Origin: DASTPP01 sp035762175
Lineage (GTDB): Bacteria; Myxococcota_A; Polyangia; Polyangiales; Polyangiaceae
Assembly: GCA_035762175.1 (NCBI GenBank)
Contig: DASTPP010000171.1
Coordinates: 71,962-135,961 of the forward strand
Direction of reading: 5' to 3'
Length of the DNA stretch: 64,000 bases
Shown: positions 46,835 through 56,309 of the stretch, one piece after another
How positions within the stretch are numbered: position 1 is the stretch's first letter
Layout: each line of letters begins with the position of its first letter
Translations under genes and position numbers: made by a program
Notes under the pieces: generated by a model
What the model was told of the DNA's origin: nothing
What the model saw: the letters and a program-made list of their open reading frames with translations, nothing else
The model's database searches: none

Positions 46835-47983
46835 ATGAAACCAACGCCCTTCGACCCCCTCCCCGAGGTCGCCCCCCTGCGCCACGCCTCGCGCGAGGTC
46901 GTGCGCGCGCTCGGCCTGCTCGGCGACTGCCTGCCCGAGTTCGGCCTGACCCCGTCGCAGGCGCACGCGCTCATCGAGCTCGAGCGGGGGGGCGAGCTGA
47001 CCTCGGGCGAGCTCGCCGAGCGCTTGCGGCTCGACAAGTCGACGGCGAGCCGCCTTTCCGCCCAGCTCGCCGAGCGGGGCTACGTCGCCGCCTCGGGCGC
47101 GGGCGCCGACCGGCGGCGCAAGCCGCTGCGCCTGACGGCCAAGGGGCGCGCGCGGGTCGCGGCGGTGCACGCGCGGGCCGACCGGCAGGTGCACGAGGCG
47201 CTCTCGCTGCTCGACGAGGCCGACCGGCGCCGGGTGGTCGAGGGCATGGCGCTCTACGCGCGGGCGCTCGCGCGGCTCGAGCGGCGGCGCGGCTACGAGG
47301 TGCGGCCCCTCGCGCGGCGCGACGACCCGGCCGTCGCGGCGATCATCCGCGCGGTGATGACCGAGTTCGGCGCGTCGGGGCCGGGCTTCGCGATCCACGA
47401 CCCCGAGGTCGACGCGATGTACGACGCGTACCGGCCGCCGCGCGCGGGCTACCTCGTCATCGAGCGCGAGGGGCGCGTGGTGGGCGGCGGCGGCTTCGGG
47501 CCGCTCGCGGGCGGCGACGCGGGCGTGTGCGAGCTGCGCAAGATGTACTTTCTGCCCGAGACGCGCGGGCTCGGCCTCGGTCGGCTCCTGCTCGATCGCG
47601 TGCAGCAGGCCGCCCGCGAGGCCGGCTACCACACGATGTACCTCGAGACGCTCGGCACGATGCGGCGGGCGCGGCAGCTCTACGAGGCGGCGCGGTTCCG
47701 CAAGCTGAGCGGCCCGATGGGCTCGACCGGGCACTTCGGCTGCGACGCCTGGTACGCGAAGGCCCTGCGCGAAGAGGCGCCTCCCTTGAACGAGGCGGGC
47801 GCGGGCGGGGCATGCGCGGGCGGGGCGGGCGCGACCCCCGGCGAGGCGCGTGCAGGCGAGGCGGGCGCGACCCCCGGCGAGGCGCGTGCGGGCGGGGCGA
47901 GCGCGGCGCCAGGCGAGGCGCGCGCGGGCGCGGCGGGCGCGACCCCCGGCGAGGCGCGTGCGGACGAGGCGCCGGCCGGCTGA
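46835..47983 (+). CDS. MarR-type regulator fused to a GNAT acetyltransferase
   Basis: This 382-residue protein has a MarR winged helix in residues 1-150 (ALIELERGGELTSGELAERL, LDKSTASRLSAQLAERGYV, wing GAGADRRRKPLRLTAKGRAR). A GNAT domain covers about 155-310, with the acetyl-CoA loop ETRGLGLGRLLLDRV and LYEAARFRKLSGPM. Such fusions are widespread, but their substrates are largely unknown. The last 60 residues are four imperfect 12-residue repeats (GATPGEARAGEA type) outside both domains. A dyad just upstream suggests autoregulation. Confidence 0.9.
   Translation: MKPTPFDPLPEVAPLRHASREVVRALGLLGDCLPEFGLTPSQAHALIELERGGELTSGELAERLRLDKSTASRLSAQLAERGYVAASGAGADRRRKPLRLTAKGRARVAAVHARADRQVHEALSLLDEADRRRVVEGMALYARALARLERRRGYEVRPLARRDDPAVAAIIRAVMTEFGASGPGFAIHDPEVDAMYDAYRPPRAGYLVIEREGRVVGGGGFGPLAGGDAGVCELRKMYFLPETRGLGLGRLLLDRVQQAAREAGYHTMYLETLGTMRRARQLYEAARFRKLSGPMGSTGHFGCDAWYAKALREEAPPLNEAGAGGACAGGAGATPGEARAGEAGATPGEARAGGASAAPGEARAGAAGATPGEARADEAPAG
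47828..47971 (+). repeat. 36-bp in-frame tandem repeat at the 3' end of the MarR-GNAT gene
   Basis: Four 36-bp units share GCGACCCCCGGCGAGGCGCG and keep frame, encoding 12-residue repeats. They end four codons before the stop. Confidence 0.85.
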
Positions 47984-47995
47984 GCGCGGGGCCCG

Positions 47996-49291
47996 TCAGG
48001 CCTCGGCCGCGCGCCCGCGGCGGGCGCGCAGCGAGGGGGCGAGGGCGAGGGCGCCGAGCAGCGCGCACGCGAGGAAGGCGTAGAAGACGGCGGGCCAGCC
48101 GAAGCGGCGGCTGACGCCGACGAGCAAAAAGCCCTGCAGCACCGCGCCGGCCGAGCCGACGCCGTTGACGAGGCCGACGGCGGTGCCCGCGGCGTGGCGC
48201 CCGCCGAGCTCCTGCGCGGCGGCGCCCGAGAGCAGGGCGTCGGGGCCGAAGAGCAGGAAGCCGACGAGCGCCATCAGGCCGAAGTTGAAGGCGGGGCCGC
48301 GCGCGGCGAGCGCCTGGTAGAGGCCGAGCGCGAGGGCGAGGCCCGCGAGGCCGAGCGCCGCCCAGGCCGGGCGCGAGAGCGCGGGGAAGCGGTCGGACAG
48401 CACGCCGAAGGCGATCGCGCCGGCCACGCCCCCGATCTCGAACGAGGTCGAATAGTAGCCCGCCGAGCCCTCGGGGTAGCCGAGCACGCGAAAGAGGTAA
48501 TAGGGCAGCCAGAAGAGAATGCCGTAGCGAATCAGCTTGATGCAGAAGTAGCTCGCGCCGTAGCTCCAGACGCGGGGCGAGCGCACGAGCGCCCGGCGCG
48601 CCGCCCGCCGCTCGTCGCCGGCCGGGGCGGCCTCGGCCGGGGCGCGCGGCACGCCGGGCCGCGCGGGGCCCGCCGCCGCGCCTTCGCCGCGCGCGGGGGC
48701 GCCGGGAAGGGAGAGCGCGACGACGGCCGCGAGCAGGGCGAGCCAGAGCGCGGGCACGACGAAGACGGCGCGCCAGCCGCGGTGCGTGAGCAGGTACGAC
48801 GCGAGCGCCGTCGCCACGACGCCCCCGACCTGGTAGCAGGTGGCCCAGATGCCCATCACGCGCCCCCGGCTCGCCGGCGGCGTCCAGTCGGCCATGGCCT
48901 TGTTGGTGCCCGGCCAGCCGGTCGATTGGGCGAAGCCGTTGAGCAGGAAGGCCAACAGAAAGGGCCCGACGGCCGACGCGAGGCCGAAGCTCGCGCAGGC
49001 CCCGGCCGAGACCAAGAGCCCGGCCGAGAGCAGGCGCCGCGCCCCGACCCGGTCGCCCAGCATGCCGCTCGCCGGCAGGCCCAGGGCGTAAGCGACCAGA
49101 AAGGCGCTGTCGATGAGCGCGAGCGCGCTCTCATCGATGCCTTGCGTCATGACGAGGCGGGTCTTGACGACGCTCAACCCTTTGCGCCCGAGGTAGTACG
49201 ACGCATACGTAACCCAGGTGAGGGCGAAGACGCGTGCGCGCAGCCAAAAGACGCGCTCGCTCTCGTCGGGGCTCGGGGGGGGCGGCGTCAT
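47996..49291 (-). CDS. MFS antiporter of the organophosphate:phosphate (GlpT/UhpT-like) family
   Basis: This 431-residue protein has 12 predicted TM helices and OPA-family hallmarks: YYLGRKGLSVVKTRL after TM1, FAQSTGWPGTNKAMADWTPP, SRGRVMGIWATCYQVGGV, and GTAVGLVNGVGSAGAVLQG. Members exchange phosphorylated organic acids or sugars for phosphate across the inner membrane. The exact substrate cannot be told. A long Ala/Gly/Arg-rich cytoplasmic loop (about residues 195-230) separates the halves. It is convergent with the MarR-GNAT gene, with a 12-bp gap. Confidence 0.88.
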   Translation of the reverse strand: MTPPPPSPDESERVFWLRARVFALTWVTYASYYLGRKGLSVVKTRLVMTQGIDESALALIDSAFLVAYALGLPASGMLGDRVGARRLLSAGLLVSAGACASFGLASAVGPFLLAFLLNGFAQSTGWPGTNKAMADWTPPASRGRVMGIWATCYQVGGVVATALASYLLTHRGWRAVFVVPALWLALLAAVVALSLPGAPARGEGAAAGPARPGVPRAPAEAAPAGDERRAARRALVRSPRVWSYGASYFCIKLIRYGILFWLPYYLFRVLGYPEGSAGYYSTSFEIGGVAGAIAFGVLSDRFPALSRPAWAALGLAGLALALGLYQALAARGPAFNFGLMALVGFLLFGPDALLSGAAAQELGGRHAAGTAVGLVNGVGSAGAVLQGFLLVGVSRRFGWPAVFYAFLACALLGALALAPSLRARRGRAAEA

Positions 49292-49773
49292 GCGCGACGG
49301 AGCCTACAGCGCTTCGCCCGGGCGTTGCCGTCGAGGCCGAGCGGGCGCCTCGCGGGCCGTGAAAACCAAGGCGAAAAGGCTTGCTCGGCGCGCGGGCGGG
49401 GGCGGGGGCGCGAGGGGCCATAGAGATTGTTACTTTTTTGCCCTCCCCTGGTACCCAACCGAGCGAGAGCAAAGGACACCGGCTGGGCCCTGAAGAAGAG
49501 CCCCCGTGGCGTTGTTGACACGATGGCGGGGCGGCCATCGACGGGGGCGAGCCAATTTGTCACGCCCCGGAGCCCGAACCTCGGGCGCGCGGCCCGGAAA
49601 AAAACCATGCGTAGGCCAAACTCGTCTGGGCATGGGCCCTGCAAAAAGGCAGGGCGAACCGGGGCCGCATCGGACGCGAAGCGCGGGCGGCTCCTTTCTT
49701 AGAGGGGGTCGGCATGCGCGGCGCGTTCGCTCCGGCGCACGCCTTGGGCCTTGCTCGGAGGAGATTGAGGGCG
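49292..49773. other. Divergent intergenic region
   Basis: This 480-bp gap should hold promoters for the transporter (minus) and the DJ-1 gene (plus). A relatively AT-rich patch (GATTGTTACTTTTTTG) lies near 49425-49440. A perfect 7-bp hairpin GCCCTGC-AAAAAG-GCAGGGC occupies 49636-49655. A TTGACA at about 49514 has no convincing -10 partner. Confidence 0.4.
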
Positions 49774-50361
49774 ATGAAAAGGCTCGACGGAGTGAAGGTG
49801 GCGATCGTGGCGACGGACGGCTTCGAGCAGTCGGAGCTCGTCGAGCCGCGCAAGGCGCTCGAGGCGGCCGGGGCGCAGGTCGAGATCGTGTCGCCGAAGG
49901 CCGGCAAGATCCGCGCTTGGAAGGGCGACGACTGGGGCGACGAGGTCGAGGTCGACCGGCCGATCGAGCGGGCGCGCCCCGACGACTACGACGCGCTCGT
50001 GCTGCCCGGCGGCGTGCTGAGCCCCGACAAGCTGCGGGCCGACGCGAAGGTGGTCGCCTTCGTGCGCGCGTTCTCGAACGCCGGCAAGCCCGTCGGCGCC
50101 ATCTGCCACGGCCCCGTGACGCTCGTCGAGACGGGCGCGCTGCGGGGCCACCTGGTGACCTCGTACCCGTCGATCAAGACCGATCTCATCAACGCCGGCG
50201 CTTCGTGGGTCGACGAAGAGGTGGTGGTCGACCGGGGCCTCATCACCAGCCGGCGGCCCGACGATCTGCCCGCGTTCAACCGAAAGCTCGTCGAGCAGTT
50301 CTCTCAGCGCGCGCGGCACCGCCTGCGCGACGGGGCCTCGGCGCGCAGCGATCAGGCTTGA
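49774..50361 (+). CDS. DJ-1/PfpI family protein
   Basis: This 195-residue protein of the class I glutamine amidotransferase-like fold has ATDGFEQSELVEPRKALEAA with the conserved Glu, YDALVLPGGVLSPDKLRAD, and the nucleophile elbow VGAICHGPVTLVE with Cys111. This matches the YhbO/PfpI branch (general-stress deglycase or protease-like proteins, activity debated). GGAGGAG precedes the ATG at 49774, which removes an N-terminal extension available from 49714. Confidence 0.92.
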   Translation: MKRLDGVKVAIVATDGFEQSELVEPRKALEAAGAQVEIVSPKAGKIRAWKGDDWGDEVEVDRPIERARPDDYDALVLPGGVLSPDKLRADAKVVAFVRAFSNAGKPVGAICHGPVTLVETGALRGHLVTSYPSIKTDLINAGASWVDEEVVVDRGLITSRRPDDLPAFNRKLVEQFSQRARHRLRDGASARSDQA

Positions 50362-50446
50362 ACGATCGCCCCGGGGGGTGAGGCCTTCCCCCCCCCCGAG
50401 CGCGGCGCGGTTGTGTCGCGGCGGCAGCGGGCCCATCGTAGCCGCC

Positions 50447-51637
50447 ATGACGGCCGCGCCCGACCCCCTGCCCGAACTCGTCCGCAACGTCCACCCCCGC
50501 GTCGTCGAGCGGCGGCGCGACTTTCACCGCCACCCCGAGCTCGCCTACCAAGAGGTGCGCACGAGCGCCGCGGTGCGCGAGTGGTGCGAGGCGCTCGGCC
50601 TCGAGACCCGGACGGGCGTGGGCAAGACCGGCGTCATCGCCACGCTGCGGGGGTCGAAGCCCGGCCGGCGGGTGGCGCTGCGGGCCGACATGGACGCGCT
50701 GCCCATCCAGGAGGCGAACGCGTGCGAGTACGCGAGCGAGCGGCCGGGGGTGATGCACGCCTGCGGGCACGACGCGCACACGGCGATGCTGCTCGGGGTC
50801 GCGAGCGTGCTCTGCGCGGCGCGCGAGCGGGTGGCGGGCGAGGTGCGCTTTCTCTTCCAGCCCGCCGAGGAGGGCCAGGGCGGCGCGGTGCCGCTCATCG
50901 AGGCGGGCGCGCTCGAGGGGGTCGATCTCGTGCTGGGCCAGCACATGGGGCCCGAGCACCCGACCGGCACGATCGCGCTCTCGTACGGCCCGGCGATGGC
51001 GGCGGCCGACTTCTTCACGCTGAAGGTGATCGGCAAGGGCGGCCACGGCGCCTACCCGCACCTAACGGTGGACCCGGTGCCCGTCGCCGCGCAGCTCGTG
51101 CTGGCGCTGCAAACGATCGTCGCGCGCGCGGTCGACCCGCTGGCGGCGGCGGTGCTGAGCATCGGCACCATCCGGGGGGGCTTCCGCGACAACGTGATCG
51201 CGCCCGAGGTCGAGCTCGCGGGCACGGTGCGCACGCTCGACCCGGCGCTCCGGCGCGAGATCCCCGAGAGAATCGAGCGGATCGCGCGGGGGGTGACGGC
51301 GGCGCACGGCGCGCGCCACGAGCTCGAGTACCAGCTGCAGTACCCGCCGCTCATCAACCACGATCCGGCGACGCGGCTGGTCGAGCGGGTGGGCCGCGAG
51401 CTGCTCGGCGAGGGGGGCGTCAAGGTGATCGCCCCCTCGATGGGCGGCGAAGACTTCGCCTTCTACCTCGAGAAGGTGCCGGGCTGCTTCTACTGGCTCG
51501 GCTGCCGCCCGCCGGGGCGCGCCGAAGCGGCGAACCTGCACAGCCCGACGTTCGACGTCGACGAGGCCGCGCTCGCGCACGGCGTGCACGTGATGGCCCG
51601 GGCGGCGCTCAGCTTTCTCGAGGGCGGCGCGCCCTGA
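50447..51637 (+). CDS. M20-family amidohydrolase (hippurate/N-acyl amino acid hydrolase type)
   Basis: This 396-residue di-metal amidohydrolase has FHRHPELAYQEVRTSAAVRE, the metal motif LRADMDALPIQE, MHACGHDAHTAMLLG, the catalytic pair FQPAEEGQGG, the dimerisation insert with GKGGHGAYPH, and the C-terminal LHSPTFDVDEAAL. It hydrolyses N-acyl amino acids or similar amides in the cytoplasm. The ATG at 50447 matches the family start; 50378 would add Pro/Gly-rich residues. Confidence 0.92.
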   Translation: MTAAPDPLPELVRNVHPRVVERRRDFHRHPELAYQEVRTSAAVREWCEALGLETRTGVGKTGVIATLRGSKPGRRVALRADMDALPIQEANACEYASERPGVMHACGHDAHTAMLLGVASVLCAARERVAGEVRFLFQPAEEGQGGAVPLIEAGALEGVDLVLGQHMGPEHPTGTIALSYGPAMAAADFFTLKVIGKGGHGAYPHLTVDPVPVAAQLVLALQTIVARAVDPLAAAVLSIGTIRGGFRDNVIAPEVELAGTVRTLDPALRREIPERIERIARGVTAAHGARHELEYQLQYPPLINHDPATRLVERVGRELLGEGGVKVIAPSMGGEDFAFYLEKVPGCFYWLGCRPPGRAEAANLHSPTFDVDEAALAHGVHVMARAALSFLEGGAP

Positions 51638-51663
51638 GCGGCGGGGCGGCCCGGCGGCCGCCC

Positions 51664-53208
51664 TCAGCCCGCCGCGACGAAGCGGTCGACGAGCGCGCGC
51701 TTGTCGATCTTGCCCGGCCCCGTCTTCGGCAGCTCGTCGACGAAGACGACCGACTTCGGCACCTTGTACTTCGCGAGCCGCTCGCGCAGAAAGGCGATGA
51801 GCTCGGCCTCGGCGAGCGCCTGGCCGGGCTTGACGGCCACGACGGCGAGCCCGACCTCGCCCCAGGTCTCGTCGGGCTTGCCGACGAGCGCGGCCTCGGC
51901 GACGGCGGGGTGCGCGTGCATGGCGCTCTCGACCTCGGCGGGGTAGACGTTCTCGCCGCCCGAGATGATCATGTCTTTGAGGCGCCCGACGATGCTGTAG
52001 TAGCCCTCGTCGTCGCGCGTCGCGAGGTCGCCGGTGTGCAGCCACCCGTCGCGAAGGGCGGCGGCGGTGGCGGCGGGGTCGTTCCAGTAGCCGGGGGTGA
52101 CGTGGGGGCCGCGCACGACGAGCTCGCCCGGAACGCCCGGCGGGCACTCGGCCCCGGCGGCGTCGACGATCTTGACGTCGACGTGAAAGACCGGCTTGCC
52201 CACCGCGCCGGGCTTGCGCCGCACGTCGCCCGGCGGCAGCCAGAACGTGTTCGGCCCCGCCTCGGTCAGGCCGTAGCCGGTCTTGAAGTCGACGCCCTTG
52301 TCCCAGAACTTCTCGAACACCGGCCGCGGGCAGGGCGCGCCGCCGCTGATCACGATCTTCAGGCGCGAGAAGTCGGCCTTCGCCCAGCCCGGGTGCTCTT
52401 GCATCATCACGAACATGGTCGGCACGCCGAAGAAGACCGTGACGCCGCCCCGCGCGATGAGCTCGAAGGTCTGCGCGACGTCGAAGCCCTTGCACACGAC
52501 GCTCGCGCCGCCGGCGTGCACCAGCGGCAGCGTGAAGACGTTGAGCCCGCCGGTGTGAAAGAGCGGCGCGTTCAAGAGCGCCACGTCGCCCGCGCCGAGG
52601 CCCCAGCTCGTCACGGTGTTGACGCTGTTCCACGTCATGTTGAGGTGCGTCAAGATGGCGCCCTTCGGCAGGCCCGTCGTGCCGCCCGTGTAGCAGATGA
52701 CCCAGGGCGCGTCGGGCCCGAGCTCGGGCCGCGGACCGAACGCGTCGGCCTCGCGCTCGCGCGCCGAGAAGGGCACGTCGCCCGGCTCGGCGACCCGCCC
52801 GAGCGGCACGAAGTGCGCGACGCTCGGCACCCGCCCGCGCAGCGCCGACACGCCGGGGGCGAACTCGTCCGAATAGACGAGCACCCGGGGCGCGGCGTCG
52901 TTGACGAGCTGCTCGAGCTCGCGCGGGGTCAGCCGCCAGTTCAGGTTCTGCAAGACCGCGCCCGCCTTGGCGCAGGCCATCCACACGTCGAGGTACTCGA
53001 CGCAGTTGCCCGCGTAGACCGCCACCCGGTCGCCCGCCCCGACGCCGAGCGAGCGCAAGAGGTTCGCCGTGCGGTTGGCCGCCACGTCCCACTCGGCGTA
53101 CGTCACGCGGCGGCCCGAGGCCGCGTCGACGAGGGCGACCCGCTCGGGCGACAGGCTCGCGCGCCGGCCGAGAAAGTCGGTAATGAAGAACGATTTTTGT
53201 GGTTCCAT
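51664..53208 (-). CDS. Long- or medium-chain acyl-CoA synthetase (AMP-forming)
   Basis: This 514-residue adenylate-forming ligase has the P-loop-like WVICYTGGTTGLPKGAILTH, TGYGLTEAGPNTFW, GWLHTGDLATRDDEGYYSIV, GRLKDMIISGGENVYPAEVE and the C-terminal PKTGPGKIDKRALV with the catalytic Lys. It activates fatty or other carboxylic acids to acyl-CoA. Its proximity to the multifunctional beta-oxidation enzyme and thiolase 4 kb away suggests a shared catabolic role. ATG 53208 is preferred to an upstream start at 53232. Confidence 0.92.
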   Translation of the reverse strand: MEPQKSFFITDFLGRRASLSPERVALVDAASGRRVTYAEWDVAANRTANLLRSLGVGAGDRVAVYAGNCVEYLDVWMACAKAGAVLQNLNWRLTPRELEQLVNDAAPRVLVYSDEFAPGVSALRGRVPSVAHFVPLGRVAEPGDVPFSAREREADAFGPRPELGPDAPWVICYTGGTTGLPKGAILTHLNMTWNSVNTVTSWGLGAGDVALLNAPLFHTGGLNVFTLPLVHAGGASVVCKGFDVAQTFELIARGGVTVFFGVPTMFVMMQEHPGWAKADFSRLKIVISGGAPCPRPVFEKFWDKGVDFKTGYGLTEAGPNTFWLPPGDVRRKPGAVGKPVFHVDVKIVDAAGAECPPGVPGELVVRGPHVTPGYWNDPAATAAALRDGWLHTGDLATRDDEGYYSIVGRLKDMIISGGENVYPAEVESAMHAHPAVAEAALVGKPDETWGEVGLAVVAVKPGQALAEAELIAFLRERLAKYKVPKSVVFVDELPKTGPGKIDKRALVDRFVAAG

Positions 53209-53280
53209 CGCAATACTCGTGCGCCCCCGCAAGGCCCGAAGCTCTTATACCATCCGTTCTTGCTCGGACCCGAAATCGGC

Positions 53281-53545
53281 AGGGCACGGCTGCCCCCGAC
53301 TCAAGTCGGGGGCAGAGAACGCCCGGTCGTGCCGCGCGACATCGAGAACGATTCGGCGAGCCAAGCCCGCCCCCTCGCCGGGGGCCGGGCTCCCGCGGGC
53401 TGCGGCCCCCGGGCGAGCCGGGGAAGCCAGCTCGCTCCGCGGGAGCCCTGCCTGCGGCAGGGCTTTGCGCGCCGTTTCCGCGGGCGTTCGCTGCCCCCGG
53501 CTTCAGCCGGGGGCGGCCCGCCGGCCTCGTTTTGAAACACCCTCT
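53281..53545. repeat. MITE-like element, copy B
   Basis: This copy keeps the order and most bases of the element at 14418-14700: CCCCCGACTCAAGTCGGGGG, ATTCGGCG-A-GCCAAGCCCG, GGGCCGGGCTCCCGCGGGCT, CCGTTTCCGCGGGCGTTCGC and a right end TTGAAACACCCTCT. Hairpin arms changed in a compensated way (GAGTTCCCTC versus GGCTTCAGCC). The left terminal repeat is missing. It fills most of the gap between 53209 and 53593. Confidence 0.75.
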
Positions 53546-53593
53546 CCCGTCAGGGGCGGCGCCGCTTCCAGGCCGCATCAAGCAGGGTTGGTA

Positions 53594-54076
53594 TTATAGT
53601 CGGCCTGCGCCCCCGCGGGGCAAGCGGCCGAGCGCCGCGAGCACCTCGTCGCGGTTGCCCGAGAGCAGCTCGTAGGGCGCCGACGCGTCGATGACGCCGG
53701 CCGCGGCGATCTCGCCGACGGCGAGCGCGGCATTGCGGAACTGCACGCCGGCGCCGCCCCCGCCCACCTTCAGGCGGCCGCCCAGCTTCAGATCGAGCAC
53801 GAAGACGCTGCGGCCCGACGGCCGCGGGCTCGACATGTCGACGAGCACGAAGTCGCCGCAGAAGCGCGCCTGGTGCGTGCGGTAAACCCAGAAGTTGCCC
53901 CGCCGGCGCAAGAGCTCTTTGGCGAAGCGCGCCTCGTCGTTGTTGATGGCGAAGTTCTCGGCCAACTGCCACGCGATCGCGTGCGAGACCCCGAGCCGGC
54001 GCATCAAGAGCGAGAAGATGCTCACCCCCCGAAAGAGCACGGGGCCTGGCAGGCGGAGGGCGGTCGGGCACTTCAT
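53594..54076 (-). CDS. Hypothetical protein
   Basis: This 160-residue cytoplasmic-looking protein has GAGAGGG upstream of the ATG at 54076. It reads PVLFRGVSIFSLLMRRLGVS near the start, FAINNDEARFAKELLRRRGN, FWVYRTHQARFCGDFVLVDM, then RSVFVLDLKLGGRLKVGG and a Gly/Ala-rich end. There is no signal peptide or recognised family. The LDLK and VLVD strands hint at an alpha/beta fold, but nothing more can be said. Confidence 0.7.
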   Translation of the reverse strand: MKCPTALRLPGPVLFRGVSIFSLLMRRLGVSHAIAWQLAENFAINNDEARFAKELLRRRGNFWVYRTHQARFCGDFVLVDMSSPRPSGRSVFVLDLKLGGRLKVGGGGAGVQFRNAALAVGEIAAAGVIDASAPYELLSGNRDEVLAALGRLPRGGAGRL

Positions 54077-54153
54077 CGTGGCGGGCGCCCTCTCGGAGCG
54101 GCCCGCGCCGCGGCCGGGCGATGGCGCGAACGATAACCACGCCCCGGGGCCGG

Positions 54154-56118
54154 TCAACGGCCCAGCGAGTCGGCGAGCTCGGCGAAGTTGTCGGCGTAGT
54201 CGTAAATCTGCAGCCCGACGACGGCCTCGCCGCCGGCGGGCGTCGGCTCGAACGTCAAGAAGGTGCCGATGCTATCGAGCACGGTCGGGTCGTCGAAGAC
54301 GAGGCGCGGGCCGGTGGGCGCGAGCTGAAAGTCGCCGCCGGCGGCCGGCCGGACGAGCGCGAGCGGCTCGTAGGGCCCGGGCTGCACCGCCGCGACGTCG
54401 ACCGAGGCCCAGCCGCCCTTCGTGTTGATGAGGAACTCGGCATCGCCGACGGCCGCCCCGGTCGCGCCGTCGTAGAGCAGCGTCACGAGCATCAGATCGC
54501 GCTCGTCCGCGTCGGGGCGCACGTAGAGCAGCGGCACCTCGAGCTTGAGCAGCCCGCTGCCCACGCGGCTGACCGCGTGCAGCGCCGGCGCCTTCGTCGT
54601 GCCGTCGGTCAAGAGCACGAAGTTGCCGTCCCAGACGCCCTTGACCTCGCTCTCGCTGACGTCGGCCTCGAGCGCGCCGAGGTAGACGAAGTCGCCGGTC
54701 CCCTCGTCGCGCAGGCCGTAGAGCAGCGTGGCCTCGGTCACCAGCTTGTAGACCGAGGGCGCGAGCGGCGCCCGCACCTCCATCTCGTTGCCCTCGATCG
54801 GGGCGATCGAGAGCGCCGCGCCCTCGGCGAAGGCCGGGCGCACCTGCACCTGCCCGGCGCTCGCCCCGTACGACTTGAGCCAGCCGCGCCAGCCCTCGGC
54901 CGCCGCGAGCCCGTCGTAGCTCGGCGTGTAGTACCCCGGCCGCGGCAGGTAGATCGCGAGGCCCGTCGCGCCCTCGTACGCCCGCCCGATCACCGTGTCG
55001 ACGACGACCCCGGCGACCGCCTTCGCGACGTCGGACGCCTCGCCGCCGAAGCCCATCGCCGCGACGCCGCCGAGGTTCTGGGCGAAGTGCCCGAGGTCGA
55101 CCAGGTGCGTCGAGGCCCGCCGGTCGAGCGTGTCGCTGAAGCGCACCGAGCGCTGAAATTGCGCCCCGACGATGGGCCCGGCCGCCGTCAGGTCAGACCC
55201 TCCGAGCTTGCCCGCCAGGCGCCCGACCGCCGCGTCGAGCTCGCCCGCCTTGCCGAGATCGTAGAGCGAGAGCGTGATCTTGTCGGCCGTGCCGCGCTCT
55301 TCTGAATACGCGCGGAAGGTCGACAAGAGGTGCCGGCCCAGATCGACCGGCGAAGTCTCGGGCGCCTCGACCAGCTTCGCGAAGGCGCGGTAATCCTGGC
55401 CGTGGCCCGGCACCACCTCTTCGGACGCGACCAGGTAGTCGGCGTAGGGCTTGAGCGTCGAGACCGTCTCCCAGCTGCCCATCAGGCAGGCGTCGAAGAC
55501 CACCAGGTCGAGCTTCGGCCGCCCCGCCGCCCCGAGGCCCTGCGCGAGCGCGCCGCGCACGCCCTCGAGGCTCATGTGCTTACCGCTCTGATCGTCGCCC
55601 GCGAAGTAGTTCAGGTTGCCGTGGTTCGAGAGCACCACCGCCACCCGCTCGCGCGGCCCCTCGGCGAGCCCCCACGCGACGAAGTCCGCGAGCGCCTCGG
55701 CCGAACCGCTGTCGATCTCGCCGAGGTCGGCCACCTCGCGCAGCCGGCCGCCCTCGAGCGCCAGGCGCTTGGCGCCCTTCCAGTCGCCCAGGCCGCCGAC
55801 GTCGCCCTCGAGAAAGCCCTCGGCCCGGTCGGCCTGCACCAGAAAGGTCACCCCCTCGCTCGAGCCCGCCTGCGCGAACTCGAGCACGTCCTCCATCATG
55901 TCACCTTCCAGGTTGTTGTCGGCCGCCGCGTAGAGCAGCACCGTCCAGCCCGGCTTCTTCGCCGCGCCCCCGCCCGCACCCGACGCGCCCGACGCGCCCG
56001 ACGCGCCCGCGCCGCCGCCCGCGCCCGATGCGTCGTCGGCCCCCTCGTCCGAATCATCCGAACAGCCCGCAAGCGCCGCCACCACCAAGGCCCAACCGAC
56101 AAGCGTGTGAAGTCGCAT
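54154..56118 (-). CDS. Clostripain-like (C11) cysteine protease, lipoprotein
   Basis: This 654-residue protein has a lipoprotein signal (ALVVAALAGC) and an Asp/Gly/Ala/Ser-rich linker. The C11/clostripain catalytic domain follows: WTVLLYAAADNNLEGDM, the His166 motif VVLSNHGNLNYFAGDD and the nucleophile Cys211 in LVVFDACLMGSWE, then YLVASEEVVPGHGQDY. A large beta-rich C-terminal part (from about 380) follows. The linker between anchor and enzyme suggests surface exposure. Activation by self-cleavage is usual for C11 but is not shown here. Confidence 0.9.
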   Translation of the reverse strand: MRLHTLVGWALVVAALAGCSDDSDEGADDASGAGGGAGASGASGASGAGGGAAKKPGWTVLLYAAADNNLEGDMMEDVLEFAQAGSSEGVTFLVQADRAEGFLEGDVGGLGDWKGAKRLALEGGRLREVADLGEIDSGSAEALADFVAWGLAEGPRERVAVVLSNHGNLNYFAGDDQSGKHMSLEGVRGALAQGLGAAGRPKLDLVVFDACLMGSWETVSTLKPYADYLVASEEVVPGHGQDYRAFAKLVEAPETSPVDLGRHLLSTFRAYSEERGTADKITLSLYDLGKAGELDAAVGRLAGKLGGSDLTAAGPIVGAQFQRSVRFSDTLDRRASTHLVDLGHFAQNLGGVAAMGFGGEASDVAKAVAGVVVDTVIGRAYEGATGLAIYLPRPGYYTPSYDGLAAAEGWRGWLKSYGASAGQVQVRPAFAEGAALSIAPIEGNEMEVRAPLAPSVYKLVTEATLLYGLRDEGTGDFVYLGALEADVSESEVKGVWDGNFVLLTDGTTKAPALHAVSRVGSGLLKLEVPLLYVRPDADERDLMLVTLLYDGATGAAVGDAEFLINTKGGWASVDVAAVQPGPYEPLALVRPAAGGDFQLAPTGPRLVFDDPTVLDSIGTFLTFEPTPAGGEAVVGLQIYDYADNFAELADSLGR

Positions 56119-56309
56119 GGCTCTGCTCTCCGTTGCGGCCCCCGGCGCACGCCCGCGAAAGGCGAGCGGGCGCGCCCCCCGGCCGGCCTGGGCGGGGGCG
56201 AGGGCTCCGAGCCTCGAAGTACCCGCCCGCCCCGGCCCCGACCACGAAGAGGTTCGGAAAGTTTCTTAAAGTGGAGCCTCTTTGGGCTGTCTTGAGGCCC
56301 AGAAGATAC

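Noticed and set aside
49514..49545. Sigma-70 promoter from TTGACA in the divergent gap
   Set aside because: No acceptable -10 hexamer at 16-18 bp spacing was found.
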